From contig JAAVGZ010000089.1 of the NCBI GenBank assembly GCA_014799985.1, forward strand, positions 35,165 through 68,686: a stretch of DNA of 33,522 nt, written 5' to 3'. The stretch is from Helicobacter sp. (GTDB lineage Bacteria; Campylobacterota; Campylobacteria; Campylobacterales; Helicobacteraceae). Positions 18,699 through 26,156 of the stretch are shown here, piece by piece; the stretch's first letter is position 1, and each line of letters begins with the position of its first letter. The notes below the pieces were generated by a model. It was not told where the DNA came from and did no database searches. It saw nothing but the letters and a program-made list of their open reading frames with translations. A program made the position numbers and the translations under genes.

Positions 18699-20438
18699 TT
18701 ATTGCGATGTACTATAATAGAGCTGTGCGAACTCCTTGCAGCTTTGCAGCAGCTCCTCATAGCTGCCCATTGCGATGATTTTGCCCTGTTGCACGAACGC
18801 GATTCTGTCTGCTAGCTCGATTGTCGAGAGCCTGTGCGCGATAATCAACGTGATTTTGTCGCGCATCACCTCCCTAAGCGTTTCCTTGAAGCTGCTTTCG
18901 GTCTTGTTGTCGAGCGCGCTCGTGGCTTCGTCTAGTATCAGCACGCTTGGGTTTTGGTAGAGCACGCGCGCAATGGCGATTCTCTGCCGCTGCCCGCCTG
19001 AAAGGTTCGTGCCCGATTCCTCGAGAAAAGTGTGAATCGTGTGCGGCAGCTTGCTGACAAACTCCCACGCATGCGCTGCCCTAAGCGCCTCTATCACGCG
19101 CGCCTCATCGATGTCTTCGCCATTTGCGAGCCCGCTATACGCGACATTGTAGGCGATGTTTTCGTTGAAAATCGCGATTTTTTGCGTAACAACGGCGATG
19201 TTCTGCCGCAGCGCGCGCATGTCAAACTCGCGCACATCGGTGTCATTGATGCGCACAGCGCCGCTGTCTGGGTCGTAGAATCGCAAGATGAGATTCGCAA
19301 TCGAGCTCTTGCCGCCCCCGCTGTTGCCAACAAGCGCGAGGCTCTGCCCACGTTTGAGCGCGAAGCTCACGCCGCGCAGCGCCTCAATCTCATCGTAGCG
19401 CAAGCACACGGAATCGAGCGCGAGATTCTCGATGTGCGCGATGGGCTTCGTGCCGTTTGACATCGCAGGTTCGCGATTCTTGAGCTCGAAAATGCGCTCG
19501 CCTGACGCAACGGCGATTTGGAATTTGTTGTGCAATTGGCTTAGGCGCTTGACGGGCTGATAGAGCAAAAACAAAGCCGCCATGAACGAGAAGAACTCGG
19601 GCGCGTCCATGTCGCCGTCAATCACCTGCACGCCGCCGATGAAAATCACGATTCCCGCCGCGATTCCGCCGAGCATTTCCATAATGGGCGAGGTCAGCTC
19701 GCTCGTGCGCGTTGAGCGCATGCCGAGCTTCAGCAGGCGCTCGTTTTCTTTCTCGAAGCGCTCCATCTCGAGCTTTTCCGAGCCATTCGCCTTGAGCATT
19801 TCGATGTTTCCAAACACCTCCGTGAGGCGCGAGATGACATCGGCGCTCTTCTCTTGTGTGCTTTTCGAGATTTTTTTCATCTTGCGCGCAAGCAGCGAGA
19901 GCGGCAAAAGCGCAGCGGGCAGCACAACGAGCCCATAGAAAGCGAGCTCGACATTTTTGTAGAATAGCAACACCAAGAGCCCAACGAGCGTCAGCGCCTC
20001 GCGCACAAACTCGGCGCAATAGTTCGAGAGCGCCGCCTGCACCTGCCCCGTGTCGTACATCACGCGCGCAAGCAGCTCGCCGCTTCGCTTTTGGTTGAAA
20101 AACGCGAGCTCGAAGGTCAGCATTTTGTGCAGCAAATCGTTGCGCAGCTTGAAAATCACGCGTTGCCCGATGTAGGCGATGAAATAGGATTGGATATACG
20201 CGCCAACGGATTTGAGCGCATAGACGCCGACAAGGAATAGGGGCAGAACATAGAGCAGCTCGCGGTCTTTTTGGATAAAGATTCCGTCCAAGACGGGCTC
20301 GACAAGATGTGCGATTCCGGCGGTGGACGCCGCAACGAGTATGCCGCCTAGCATTGCATAAAAAAAATAGAGCCAATTGCCGTTCAGGTAGGGCAAAAAA
20401 CGTTGGTAGAATTGTTTCATGAAACAATTGTAATGCAA
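18699..20438 (-). CDS. msbA: Lipid A/lipid flippase-type ABC transporter (MsbA-like)
   Basis: The 579-residue protein is a half-size ABC exporter with an N-terminal six-helix membrane domain (about 10-320) and a C-terminal ATPase. Walker A is GNSGGGKSS, the Q-loop is VVTQ, the ABC signature is LSGGQRQR, Walker B is VLILDEATSALD, and the switch His is in IIAHRLST. Lipid flippases of the MsbA type move lipid A core across the inner membrane; other half-exporters look alike, so substrate is an inference. ATG 20438 is chosen because AGGA lies seven bases upstream; the second ATG (20420) has no Shine-Dalgarno and is centred in a perfect 20-base palindrome. The gene is 15 bases behind the GNAT gene and probably on the tmRNA transcript. 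Confidence 0.85.
   Translation of the reverse strand: MHYNCFMKQFYQRFLPYLNGNWLYFFYAMLGGILVAASTAGIAHLVEPVLDGIFIQKDRELLYVLPLFLVGVYALKSVGAYIQSYFIAYIGQRVIFKLRNDLLHKMLTFELAFFNQKRSGELLARVMYDTGQVQAALSNYCAEFVREALTLVGLLVLLFYKNVELAFYGLVVLPAALLPLSLLARKMKKISKSTQEKSADVISRLTEVFGNIEMLKANGSEKLEMERFEKENERLLKLGMRSTRTSELTSPIMEMLGGIAAGIVIFIGGVQVIDGDMDAPEFFSFMAALFLLYQPVKRLSQLHNKFQIAVASGERIFELKNREPAMSNGTKPIAHIENLALDSVCLRYDEIEALRGVSFALKRGQSLALVGNSGGGKSSIANLILRFYDPDSGAVRINDTDVREFDMRALRQNIAVVTQKIAIFNENIAYNVAYSGLANGEDIDEARVIEALRAAHAWEFVSKLPHTIHTFLEESGTNLSGGQRQRIAIARVLYQNPSVLILDEATSALDNKTESSFKETLREVMRDKITLIIAHRLSTIELADRIAFVQQGKIIAMGSYEELLQSCKEFAQLYYSTSQ
20410..20429. promoter_or_regulatory. Perfect 20-base palindrome at the 5' end of msbA
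   Basis: AATTGTTTCATGAAACAATT is its own reverse complement. It covers codons 4 to 10 of msbA (counting from ATG 20438) and includes the second in-frame ATG. It may be an operator or an RNA hairpin that affects translation. Protein-coding constraint does not require such symmetry. Confidence 0.5.
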
Positions 20439-20453
20439 GAATCCTAATAGATT

Positions 20454-20900
20454 TTAATGCGTGCGTGAGCGGGTGTTCGCCGAATCGAGCGTGTAGGAAT
20501 AGAGGTTGGCGTTGTCGCGTAGCGACCAACCCAGCTCATGCCAAAAGAGATTGCCGATTTCGTTGGTTTTGAACGCAATCAGGTTGATGCCCGTTGCGCC
20601 CTCTTTGCGCAGCGCCTCAATGCTGTGCTCAACCATGTGCTTGCCGATGTTTTGGTGGCGGTAGTCTTTGTGTACACAGACATGGTAGAAATACGCGCAA
20701 CGTCCGTCATAGCCGCACAAGACGCTGCCGATGATTTGGTTGTCATGTTCGGCAATCGTGTTGGTGTGGGGATTGCGCTGCAAAAACTTGCGCACGCCCT
20801 CGAAGGAATCGTCAACATTATAAATATAGAATCCCTCGATGCTCTTCCACAATGCAAGCACAGAATCGTAATCTTCGAGTCGCATCACGCGATAGTGCAT
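20454..20900 (-). CDS. GNAT-family N-acetyltransferase, substrate unknown
   Basis: The 148-residue protein has the GNAT fold: the N-terminal MHYRVMRLEDYDSVLALW, and the acetyl-CoA-binding region VCVHKDYRHQNIGKHMVEHSIEAL, in which RHQNIGKHM takes the place of the usual R/Q-x-x-G-x-G/A loop. It ends with FKTNEIGNLFWHELGW, as in small GNAT enzymes. It could acetylate a protein N-terminus, a small molecule or an antibiotic; nothing decides this. The frame is open through the tmRNA, but ATG 20900 has AAGGAG six bases upstream. This ATG is only 17 bases beyond the tmRNA CCA end, so the mRNA must come from the tmRNA precursor or from a promoter inside ssrA. Confidence 0.85.
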   Translation of the reverse strand: MHYRVMRLEDYDSVLALWKSIEGFYIYNVDDSFEGVRKFLQRNPHTNTIAEHDNQIIGSVLCGYDGRCAYFYHVCVHKDYRHQNIGKHMVEHSIEALRKEGATGINLIAFKTNEIGNLFWHELGWSLRDNANLYSYTLDSANTRSRTH

Positions 20901-20917
20901 CGTTTCTCCTTCAGGTT

Positions 20918-21288
20918 TGGTGGAGTCGTGGGGAATCGAACCCCAGTCCGAAAATCTGACCACTTAAACTTCTACATGCTTAGGCGTAGTTTAAAACTTT
21001 GTCGCTGCCCTTAAAACTAGCCAAAACAAAACAGCAACGCAACCTAGAATCTTTGCCCCAATGCTCGGCAACAAAAGGGCGCATCTAGCGGGCTATGACG
21101 ATTTGCATGGATAGCTAGAATCTCCAAGCAAATCGGCTCCGAAGAGTTGTTAAACTTACGCGACTTTTGCGTAAGCTGGAGCGTAGTTTGTATTGTTTGC
21201 GTTTACTTGACGCGGATAGTTTTGGGGTGTGTCCAGACCCACATGCCATTCAAGCTCACAAACTCCCGTCGAAAGCCAAGTCGACCCC
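20918..21288 (-). ncRNA. ssrA: Transfer-messenger RNA (tmRNA)
   Basis: tmRNA rescues stalled ribosomes with SmpB and adds a degradation tag. The 5' end GGGGTCG (21288-21282) pairs with CGACTCC followed by ACCA (20928-20918), and a T-arm with GGTTCGATTCC (near 20934-20944) confirms the tRNA-like domain. The tag frame is 21206-21156, resume codon GTA, stop TAA. With the leading alanine it encodes A-VNANNTNYAPAYAKVA, clearly related to the H. pylori tag (VNNTDYAPAYAKAA), but with VA in place of AA at the end. Length is 371 bases, in one piece. It has a strong promoter at 21305-21333, and a GNAT gene starts directly after it. Confidence 0.96.
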
Positions 21289-21304
21289 TTGAGCGTAAGC
21301 GCGG

Positions 21305-21333
21305 ATTGTAGCATGTTTTTGGGGGGTTGTCAA
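21305..21333 (-). promoter_or_regulatory. Strong sigma-70 promoter of ssrA
   Basis: On the minus strand a consensus TTGACA (21333-21328) is 17 bases from TACAAT (21310-21305), preceded by TGC. Transcription should start near 21298, about ten bases before the mature tmRNA end. This is the only full -35/-10 pair I see in the window, and its downstream half resembles the dnaA and dnaN promoters. Confidence 0.85.
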
Positions 21334-21404
21334 GGGAGCGCCATTTACTTTGTTGCAGTTTATAAAAGGTAAAATTTCTTGTTTTATGGCAACAAGGAAT
21401 CATT

Positions 21405-21773
21405 ATGAAAAAGCTAGACCCAAAGGAACAATTCGATAGGAATCTTGAGAAATATCAAGCAGAGGACAGAAAATTCTACCAAAATCACTCGGCAGTCTCG
21501 AGACTTAAAAGCTTAATTTTGCCAATTTTATGTTTCAACCTCATTTTGTGGATTTTGTCTATCCTTTGTTATGAGACAACATTGTTGCAACGTGTCGGCA
21601 TGCTTGTCATTATCATCTTTGAAGCCCTATTTTGGCTTTGTTCTCTTAAGGAGAGCTGCTTTTATTATTATCGCACGGCGATTGCAAATTATTATTATCA
21701 ACTTTTCCTCTACTCTCTTTATGGAATCGCAACAATGATATTTGAAGTCATCTGCCCCATTTTCTATTCATAA
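21405..21773 (+). CDS. Orphan small membrane protein, function unknown
   Basis: The 122-residue protein has a charged N-terminus (MKKLDPKEQFDRNLEKYQAEDRKFY), then hydrophobic helices at about 35-55, 62-82 and 95-118, with YYYRTAIANYYYQLFLYSLYG between the last two. No family motif is recognised. ATG 21405 is preceded by AAGGAATCATT. Only weak -10 candidates (TATAAA 21361-21366, TAAAAT 21370-21375) are visible upstream. The gene is clearly AT-richer than its neighbours, stands alone between ssrA and a palindromic repeat cluster, and runs opposite to everything around it, all of which suggest a recent arrival beside tmRNA, a common integration site; no integrase is present. Confidence 0.7.
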   Translation: MKKLDPKEQFDRNLEKYQAEDRKFYQNHSAVSRLKSLILPILCFNLILWILSILCYETTLLQRVGMLVIIIFEALFWLCSLKESCFYYYRTAIANYYYQLFLYSLYGIATMIFEVICPIFYS

Positions 21774-21790
21774 AACCTGATACCTTATTG

Positions 21791-21852
21791 CGGAGGTGCG
21801 GTTTTAACCGCACATATAAAATCTAATGCGTGCGACTAAAGTCGCACCTCCG
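21791..21852. repeat. Nested inverted repeat, possible bidirectional terminator
   Basis: The outer arms CGGAGGTGCG (21791-21800) and CGCACCTCCG (21843-21852) are perfectly complementary. Two inner hairpins share them: GTGCGGTT-TT-AACCGCAC (21796-21813) and GTGCGACT-AA-AGTCGCAC (21830-21847). It lies between the convergent orphan gene and pepP. Either a single long stem or two short ones can form. Confidence 0.7.
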
Positions 21853-21868
21853 ATTTTGCAATTGTTCT

Positions 21869-21942
21869 ATTGAGCGCTAGCGAAATATTTCATTAGATTC
21901 TTTACCTGTTGATTGCCACGAGGCTAAGCCTCTCGCAATGAC
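21869..21942. repeat. Degenerate copies of the two short repeat families
   Basis: 21869-21886 (ATTGAGCGCTAGCGAAAT) resembles 16241-16260. 21906-21942 contains GTTGATTGCCACGAGGCTAA and CTCGCAATGAC, the right half of the 103-base repeat. They are probably remnants of the same mobile family. Confidence 0.55.
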
Positions 21943-21981
21943 AAGAAGAATCCCCTTATATGGATAGTGTCCTACCCATGA

Positions 21982-23721
21982 CTATTGCGGGCATGTTTTC
22001 CTTTCTAGCCACTCGCGCACGTCGCCGCTAAGATGTGGCGCAAGCAGCTCCCAAACGCGCGCGTGGTAGGAATCGAGCCATTCTTTTTGCGCTTCCGTGA
22101 GCATTGTGCGCACAATCAATCGTGGCTCAAAAGGGCAGAGGGTGAGCGGCACGAACTCCAAGAATCCCGCATGCGCGCTTGCTTTGGCGACAACGAGATT
22201 CTCGAGCCGAACGCCCCATTGCCCCTCGCGGTAGATTCCGGGCTCAATCGAGGTAACCATGCCCGCATGCACCCGCGTGCGCGGCGAGATAGGCGCGTTT
22301 AGCGAGAGACTCTGCGGACCTTCGTGCACATTCAAAAAATAGCCCACGCCATGCCCCGTGCCATGCGCATAATCGAGCCCATGCTGCCACAGCGGCGCGC
22401 GCGCAATGCTATCGAGCAGCGGCATGGCGATTTTGTCGGGGAATCGCGCCTGCGCAATCGCGATGTGCGCCTGCAAAACGAGCGTGTAGTCGCGCTTTTG
22501 CGCCTCGCTCGGGTTGCCCACAGGCACAACGCGCGTGATGTCGGTCGTGCCGTCCAGATATTGCGCGCCCGAATCGAGCAGCAAGAGGTTGTCGCCGAGC
22601 AGTTTTGCGCATGCGCCGCGCTTGGCTTGGTAGTGTGGCAGCGCGCCGTTTGCGCCAAAGCCCGCGATTGTCGCGAAGCTATTGCCGACATAGTGCTCCA
22701 TTTCCGCCCGAAATGCCGTGAGGTGCGTGTCGATGTCGCATTCATCGAGAATCTCGCCCAAAAGCGCGCCCTCGAGCCACGCAAAAAACCGACACAGCGC
22801 GATTCCATCGCGAATCATCGCGTCTTGAATCCGTGCGACAACCGCCTCGCTCTTGCATGCCTTTTGCAATGTGCTTGGTGCGAGCTCTTCGCGCAGCTTG
22901 TTGCCGTTTTGTTGCAGAATGCGCGCCGTGCGCGTGGTGATTCTATCGACAAGCACGCGCCTTTTTTTGAGCTTGGCGAGCTCTTTTTGTGCGTTTTTAT
23001 ATGGAAAGAGGCTAAAGCCATCGTTGCGCAGCTCTTTTTGCAAGGATTCCGATAAAGAATGGCGATGTAAAAAGAGTTGCGCCTTATTCGCAGAAATGAG
23101 CAAGAAGGCAGAGAAAACAGGATTGTATAAAATATCGCTGCCGCGCAGATTCGTTATCCACGCAATATCATCAAGGCTGCTGACAAAATGCCACTCCGCG
23201 CCCATCTGCCGCATTTTTGCGCGCACGTCGCGCAACTTTTGTGCTCTCGAGATGTCGAGATTGTGCGCATAGATTGCGTTCGCAACGCGCCTTGGGCGCT
23301 CTTTCCAGATGTTGCCAACGCAATCACAATCCACGAGCGAGGCGGGATTGAGCAGTGCGCAGAGCTCCTTGTAGGCGGCAAAAGGCAGAATCGCAAAGTC
23401 GATTCCGATTTTTCCGCTAAAGTTTGCGAGCTGCCGTTTATAGTTTTGTGTTGCGCTCTGCTTTTCGAGCACGACATCGCTTGGCAGCTGCCGCAACGCC
23501 TGCTCGAAATAGCGCCCATCTGTCCAAAGCCCCGCATAATCATGCGTAACCACGAGCGTGCCGGCGCTGCCGTCAAAGCCGCAGAGCCATTTGATTGCCT
23601 GATAGTGTTCGGGCAGATATTCGTTCAAATGCGGGTCAGAATTTAGAATCACGCAGACATCAAGATGATTTTCGCGCATGTTTTTTCGTAATAATCCAAG
23701 ACGTTTTTTATAGATTTCCAT
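21982..23721 (-). CDS. pepP: Xaa-Pro aminopeptidase (M24B family)
   Basis: This enzyme removes N-terminal residues before proline in cytoplasmic peptides. The 579-residue protein belongs to the long, three-domain aminopeptidase P type, with two creatinase-like N-terminal domains (about 1-310) and a C-terminal pita-bread domain. Metal ligands are in DSGAQYLDGTTDITRV (two Asp), GTGHGVGYFLNVHEGP (His), IEPGIYREGQWGVRLEN (two Glu). The frame is open to 23739, but ATG 23721 has AAAAGGAACACT in front. It is the last gene of the long operon, ten bases after the FtsL-like gene. Confidence 0.92.
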   Translation of the reverse strand: MEIYKKRLGLLRKNMRENHLDVCVILNSDPHLNEYLPEHYQAIKWLCGFDGSAGTLVVTHDYAGLWTDGRYFEQALRQLPSDVVLEKQSATQNYKRQLANFSGKIGIDFAILPFAAYKELCALLNPASLVDCDCVGNIWKERPRRVANAIYAHNLDISRAQKLRDVRAKMRQMGAEWHFVSSLDDIAWITNLRGSDILYNPVFSAFLLISANKAQLFLHRHSLSESLQKELRNDGFSLFPYKNAQKELAKLKKRRVLVDRITTRTARILQQNGNKLREELAPSTLQKACKSEAVVARIQDAMIRDGIALCRFFAWLEGALLGEILDECDIDTHLTAFRAEMEHYVGNSFATIAGFGANGALPHYQAKRGACAKLLGDNLLLLDSGAQYLDGTTDITRVVPVGNPSEAQKRDYTLVLQAHIAIAQARFPDKIAMPLLDSIARAPLWQHGLDYAHGTGHGVGYFLNVHEGPQSLSLNAPISPRTRVHAGMVTSIEPGIYREGQWGVRLENLVVAKASAHAGFLEFVPLTLCPFEPRLIVRTMLTEAQKEWLDSYHARVWELLAPHLSGDVREWLERKTCPQ

Positions 23722-23731
23722 AGTGTTCCTT

Positions 23732-24031
23732 TTATTCAAAATCGAGAATCAAATAGCGAAACTTTAAGTCCTCGAGCTGTTTTTTTAGGTGTTTGTTCTC
23801 TTCGAGAAGCGCGTTTGCTTGCGTTTGAAGCTGCAAAATATCGCGGCTAATATAATAGATGTTGCTGCGGATATAGATTTTGGGCACAAAGAGTGCGAGC
23901 ACCAAAAATAAAACGCCAAAGATTGTAACGAGATTTTTAAGGCTAAGATTCGTACTTTCTTCGCGGTAGCGGTCGTATTCGTTGAGCAATTGTTCCTTTT
24001 CTTTGGGCTGAATCTCCACTTTCTCACTCAT
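23732..24031 (-). CDS. FtsL-like bitopic protein with a coiled coil
   Basis: The 99-residue protein has a charged cytoplasmic N-terminus (about 1-33), one transmembrane helix (about 34-51, TIFGVLFLVLALFVPK) and a periplasmic segment with a heptad pattern (SRDILQLQTQANALLEENKH and on to the C-terminus). This topology and size are those of FtsL, the division protein that pairs with FtsB and FtsQ. It overlaps the rsmH stop by four bases (ATGA), and ftsL directly after rsmH (mraW) is the classic division-cluster order. FtsL sequences are too divergent to be recognised by motif, so the call rests on topology plus context; no ftsI follows, pepP does. Confidence 0.68.
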   Translation of the reverse strand: MSEKVEIQPKEKEQLLNEYDRYREESTNLSLKNLVTIFGVLFLVLALFVPKIYIRSNIYYISRDILQLQTQANALLEENKHLKKQLEDLKFRYLILDFE

Positions 24032-24942
24032 TGATTTTCCTTAGCATAGAATCGAAAGGCGCGCAGTTTCGCGCTGCGCGCGCGCGGATTGTTGGCGATT
24101 TCTTCGGCGCTTGGCACAATCGGCTTTTTGGTCAGAATCGTGCCTAGCGCGTGGTTGTTGCCGCATGTGCAGCGCGCCGCAAACGGCGGGCAGACGCAAG
24201 ATTTTGCGAAGTCTCTAAAGCTTTGTTTAATCATAGAATCTTCGAGCGAGTGGAACGCAATGATTGCGAGAATCTGCGTCTTGCCGCGTGCGCTCTCAAG
24301 CAATCGCGCAAGCTGCCCGAGCTCGTCATTGACCTCGATTCGCAGCGCCTGAAAGGCGAGCGTGGCGGGGTGCAGTGTCGCGTGGGGCATGTGTTGCGCA
24401 ATCAACTCGGATAGCTCACGTGCGGATTCGAAGGGCTTTTGCTTGCGCCGCTCGCAAAGTAGCGCGGCGAGCTTTTTGTGCTGCCGCACCTCGCCTCGCC
24501 TAAAAATGCGCTCGAGCTCGTCTTTGGGGTAGCGATTGACGATTTCTTTGGCGCTTAGAATCTGCTGTTGGTCCATGCGCATGTCGAGCGTTTCGGAGCG
24601 AAAGCCAAACCCGCGCGCGGAGGTGTCGAGATGATAGCTCGAGACGCCCAAGTCGGCGAGGATTCCAGCGACAGGTTTAGAATCGATAGAATCTAGCAGC
24701 GCGCCGATGTCGCCAAAGCAGCCCCAATGCGCGGTGAAGCGCCCGCCAAAACGCGCGAGGTTCGCGCATGCCATGCGCATCGTCTCGCTGTCGCGGTCGA
24801 TGCCGATGATTCGCACATGCGGATTTGTGGCAAGAATCGCCGCGCTGTGCCCGCCAAACCCCAATGTGCAGTCGATGACCACGCCTTGCAGATTCGCAAA
24901 TAGCGCGCAAACTTCGTTGCACAAAACGGGGATATGCGCCAT
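24028..24942 (-). CDS. rsmH: 16S rRNA (cytosine1402-N4)-methyltransferase RsmH (MraW)
   Basis: RsmH methylates C1402 of 16S rRNA in the ribosomal P site, using S-adenosylmethionine. The 304-residue protein begins [15 protein letters not shown]. It has the methyltransferase motif CTLGFGGHS, IGIDRDSE, ILADLGVSSYHLDTSARGFGFR, DMRMDQ, and the C-terminal KKPIVPSAEEIANNPRARSAKLRAF. The open frame extends to 25161 inside the malic enzyme gene, but conserved sequence begins at ATG 24942, whose A is the last base of the malic enzyme TGA. No clear Shine-Dalgarno is present, so coupling to the upstream gene is likely. Confidence 0.96.
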   Translation of the reverse strand: MAHIPVLCNEVCALFANLQGVVIDCTLGFGGHSAAILATNPHVRIIGIDRDSETMRMACANLARFGGRFTAHWGCFGDIGALLDSIDSKPVAGILADLGVSSYHLDTSARGFGFRSETLDMRMDQQQILSAKEIVNRYPKDELERIFRRGEVRQHKKLAALLCERRKQKPFESARELSELIAQHMPHATLHPATLAFQALRIEVNDELGQLARLLESARGKTQILAIIAFHSLEDSMIKQSFRDFAKSCVCPPFAARCTCGNNHALGTILTKKPIVPSAEEIANNPRARSAKLRAFRFYAKENQ

Positions 24943-26156
24943 CACAGCTCGAGTCGCGAAACGTTGCTTTTGACTGCCGCTTTTGCGATTGCGCCCGAGA
25001 CAAACTCGTTTAGGCGCGGGTCGAAGGCAGATGGAATCAGATAGTCCCTGCCAAAATGCAAGTCTTTGCCAAACATCGCGGAGAGTTCGGGCGGCACGTC
25101 GGAACGCGCGAGCTCGGCGAGTGAGTGTGCGGCGGCGAGCTTCATTTCCTCGTTGATGCACGAGGCGCGCACGCGCAAAGCGCCCTTGAAGATATAAGGG
25201 AATCCCAAGACATTGTTGATTTGGTTGGGATAATCGCTGCGCCCTGTCGCCATCAGAACATCGGCACGCGCGGCTTTCGCGACTTCGGGCATAATCTCTG
25301 GGACGGGGTTGCTCATCGCAAAAACCATCGGGTCTTTGTTCATCTCGGCGATGTCTTCGGGCTGAATCAGATTTGCGCGCGCGAGCCCGAGCAGCACATC
25401 AGCGCCCTTGAGCGCCTCTTTGAATGTCGTGAATTTTTCGTGGCTGATAAATTCTTTTTTGATGTCGTTGAGGTCGGTGCGCGTGTCGTTCACGAGCCCG
25501 CGCGAATCGAACATCAGAATCTCGCCCGCGCCAAGCTGCTTGTAGATTCTCGCGCATGAAATGGCTGCTGCGCCCGCGCCGATGACGACAATGCGGAGAT
25601 TGCTAATCTCTTTGTGCGTGAGCATTGCGGCGTTGATGAGCGCCGCAGCGGAGATGATTGCCGTTCCGTGTTGGTCGTCATGCATGACGGGAATGTCGAG
25701 CTCTTTAATCAGCCGCTCTTCGATATGAAAGCACGCCGGAGACGCGATGTCCTCGAGGTTGATTCCGCCAAAAGTCGGCGCAATCGCCTTCACAATCTCG
25801 ACAAATTTGTCGGGGTCTTTCTCGTCAATCTCGATGTCGAACGCGTCAATGTTGGCGAATTTCTTGAACAAAACCGACTTGCCCTCCATGACGGGCTTGC
25901 ACGCGAGCGCGCCGACATTGCCGAGCCCAAGGCATGCCGTGCCGTTGCTAATCACGGCGACAAGATGTCCTTTAGAGGTGTAGTCGAACGCGGCGAGCGG
26001 GTTTTTGCGGATTGTCTCGACAGGGACAGCCACGCCGGGCGTGTAGGCGAGCGAGAGGTCGCGCTCGTTCTCGAGCCCGCGGCGGGGCATGACTTGAATC
26101 TTGCCGCCTTGGTGGTAGCCCAAAGCTTCGGGGTAATGTTTGATGATTTCTTCCAT
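24942..26156 (-). CDS. NAD(P)-dependent malic enzyme (MaeB type without phosphotransacetylase domain)
   Basis: The enzyme oxidatively decarboxylates malate to pyruvate. The 404-residue protein has [15 protein letters not shown] near the N-terminus, [20 protein letters not shown], the metal-binding region DAFDIEI and [17 protein letters not shown], and the nucleotide-binding [16 protein letters not shown]. It ends where MaeB of enterobacteria continues into a phosphotransacetylase-like domain, so it is the short form. ATG 26156 has AAAGGAACAATA in front; the frame is open to 26201 inside plsC. Start and stop overlap plsC and rsmH by one base each. NAD or NADP preference cannot be read with confidence. 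Confidence 0.93.
   Translation of the reverse strand: MEEIIKHYPEALGYHQGGKIQVMPRRGLENERDLSLAYTPGVAVPVETIRKNPLAAFDYTSKGHLVAVISNGTACLGLGNVGALACKPVMEGKSVLFKKFANIDAFDIEIDEKDPDKFVEIVKAIAPTFGGINLEDIASPACFHIEERLIKELDIPVMHDDQHGTAIISAAALINAAMLTHKEISNLRIVVIGAGAAAISCARIYKQLGAGEILMFDSRGLVNDTRTDLNDIKKEFISHEKFTTFKEALKGADVLLGLARANLIQPEDIAEMNKDPMVFAMSNPVPEIMPEVAKAARADVLMATGRSDYPNQINNVLGFPYIFKGALRVRASCINEEMKLAAAHSLAELARSDVPPELSAMFGKDLHFGRDYLIPSAFDPRLNEFVSGAIAKAAVKSNVSRLEL

Noticed and set aside
19618-20529. 303-codon open frame in the msbA region, other frame
   Set aside because: Shadow of msbA: Arg/Ala/His-rich, no ribosome binding site, crosses the real gene boundary.
22324-23055. 243-codon plus-strand frame opposite pepP
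   Set aside because: No start signal or recognisable motif; opposite a complete aminopeptidase P.
24943-25161. 73-residue N-terminal extension of RsmH
   Set aside because: Arg-rich out-of-frame reading of the malic enzyme gene; conserved RsmH starts at ATG 24942.
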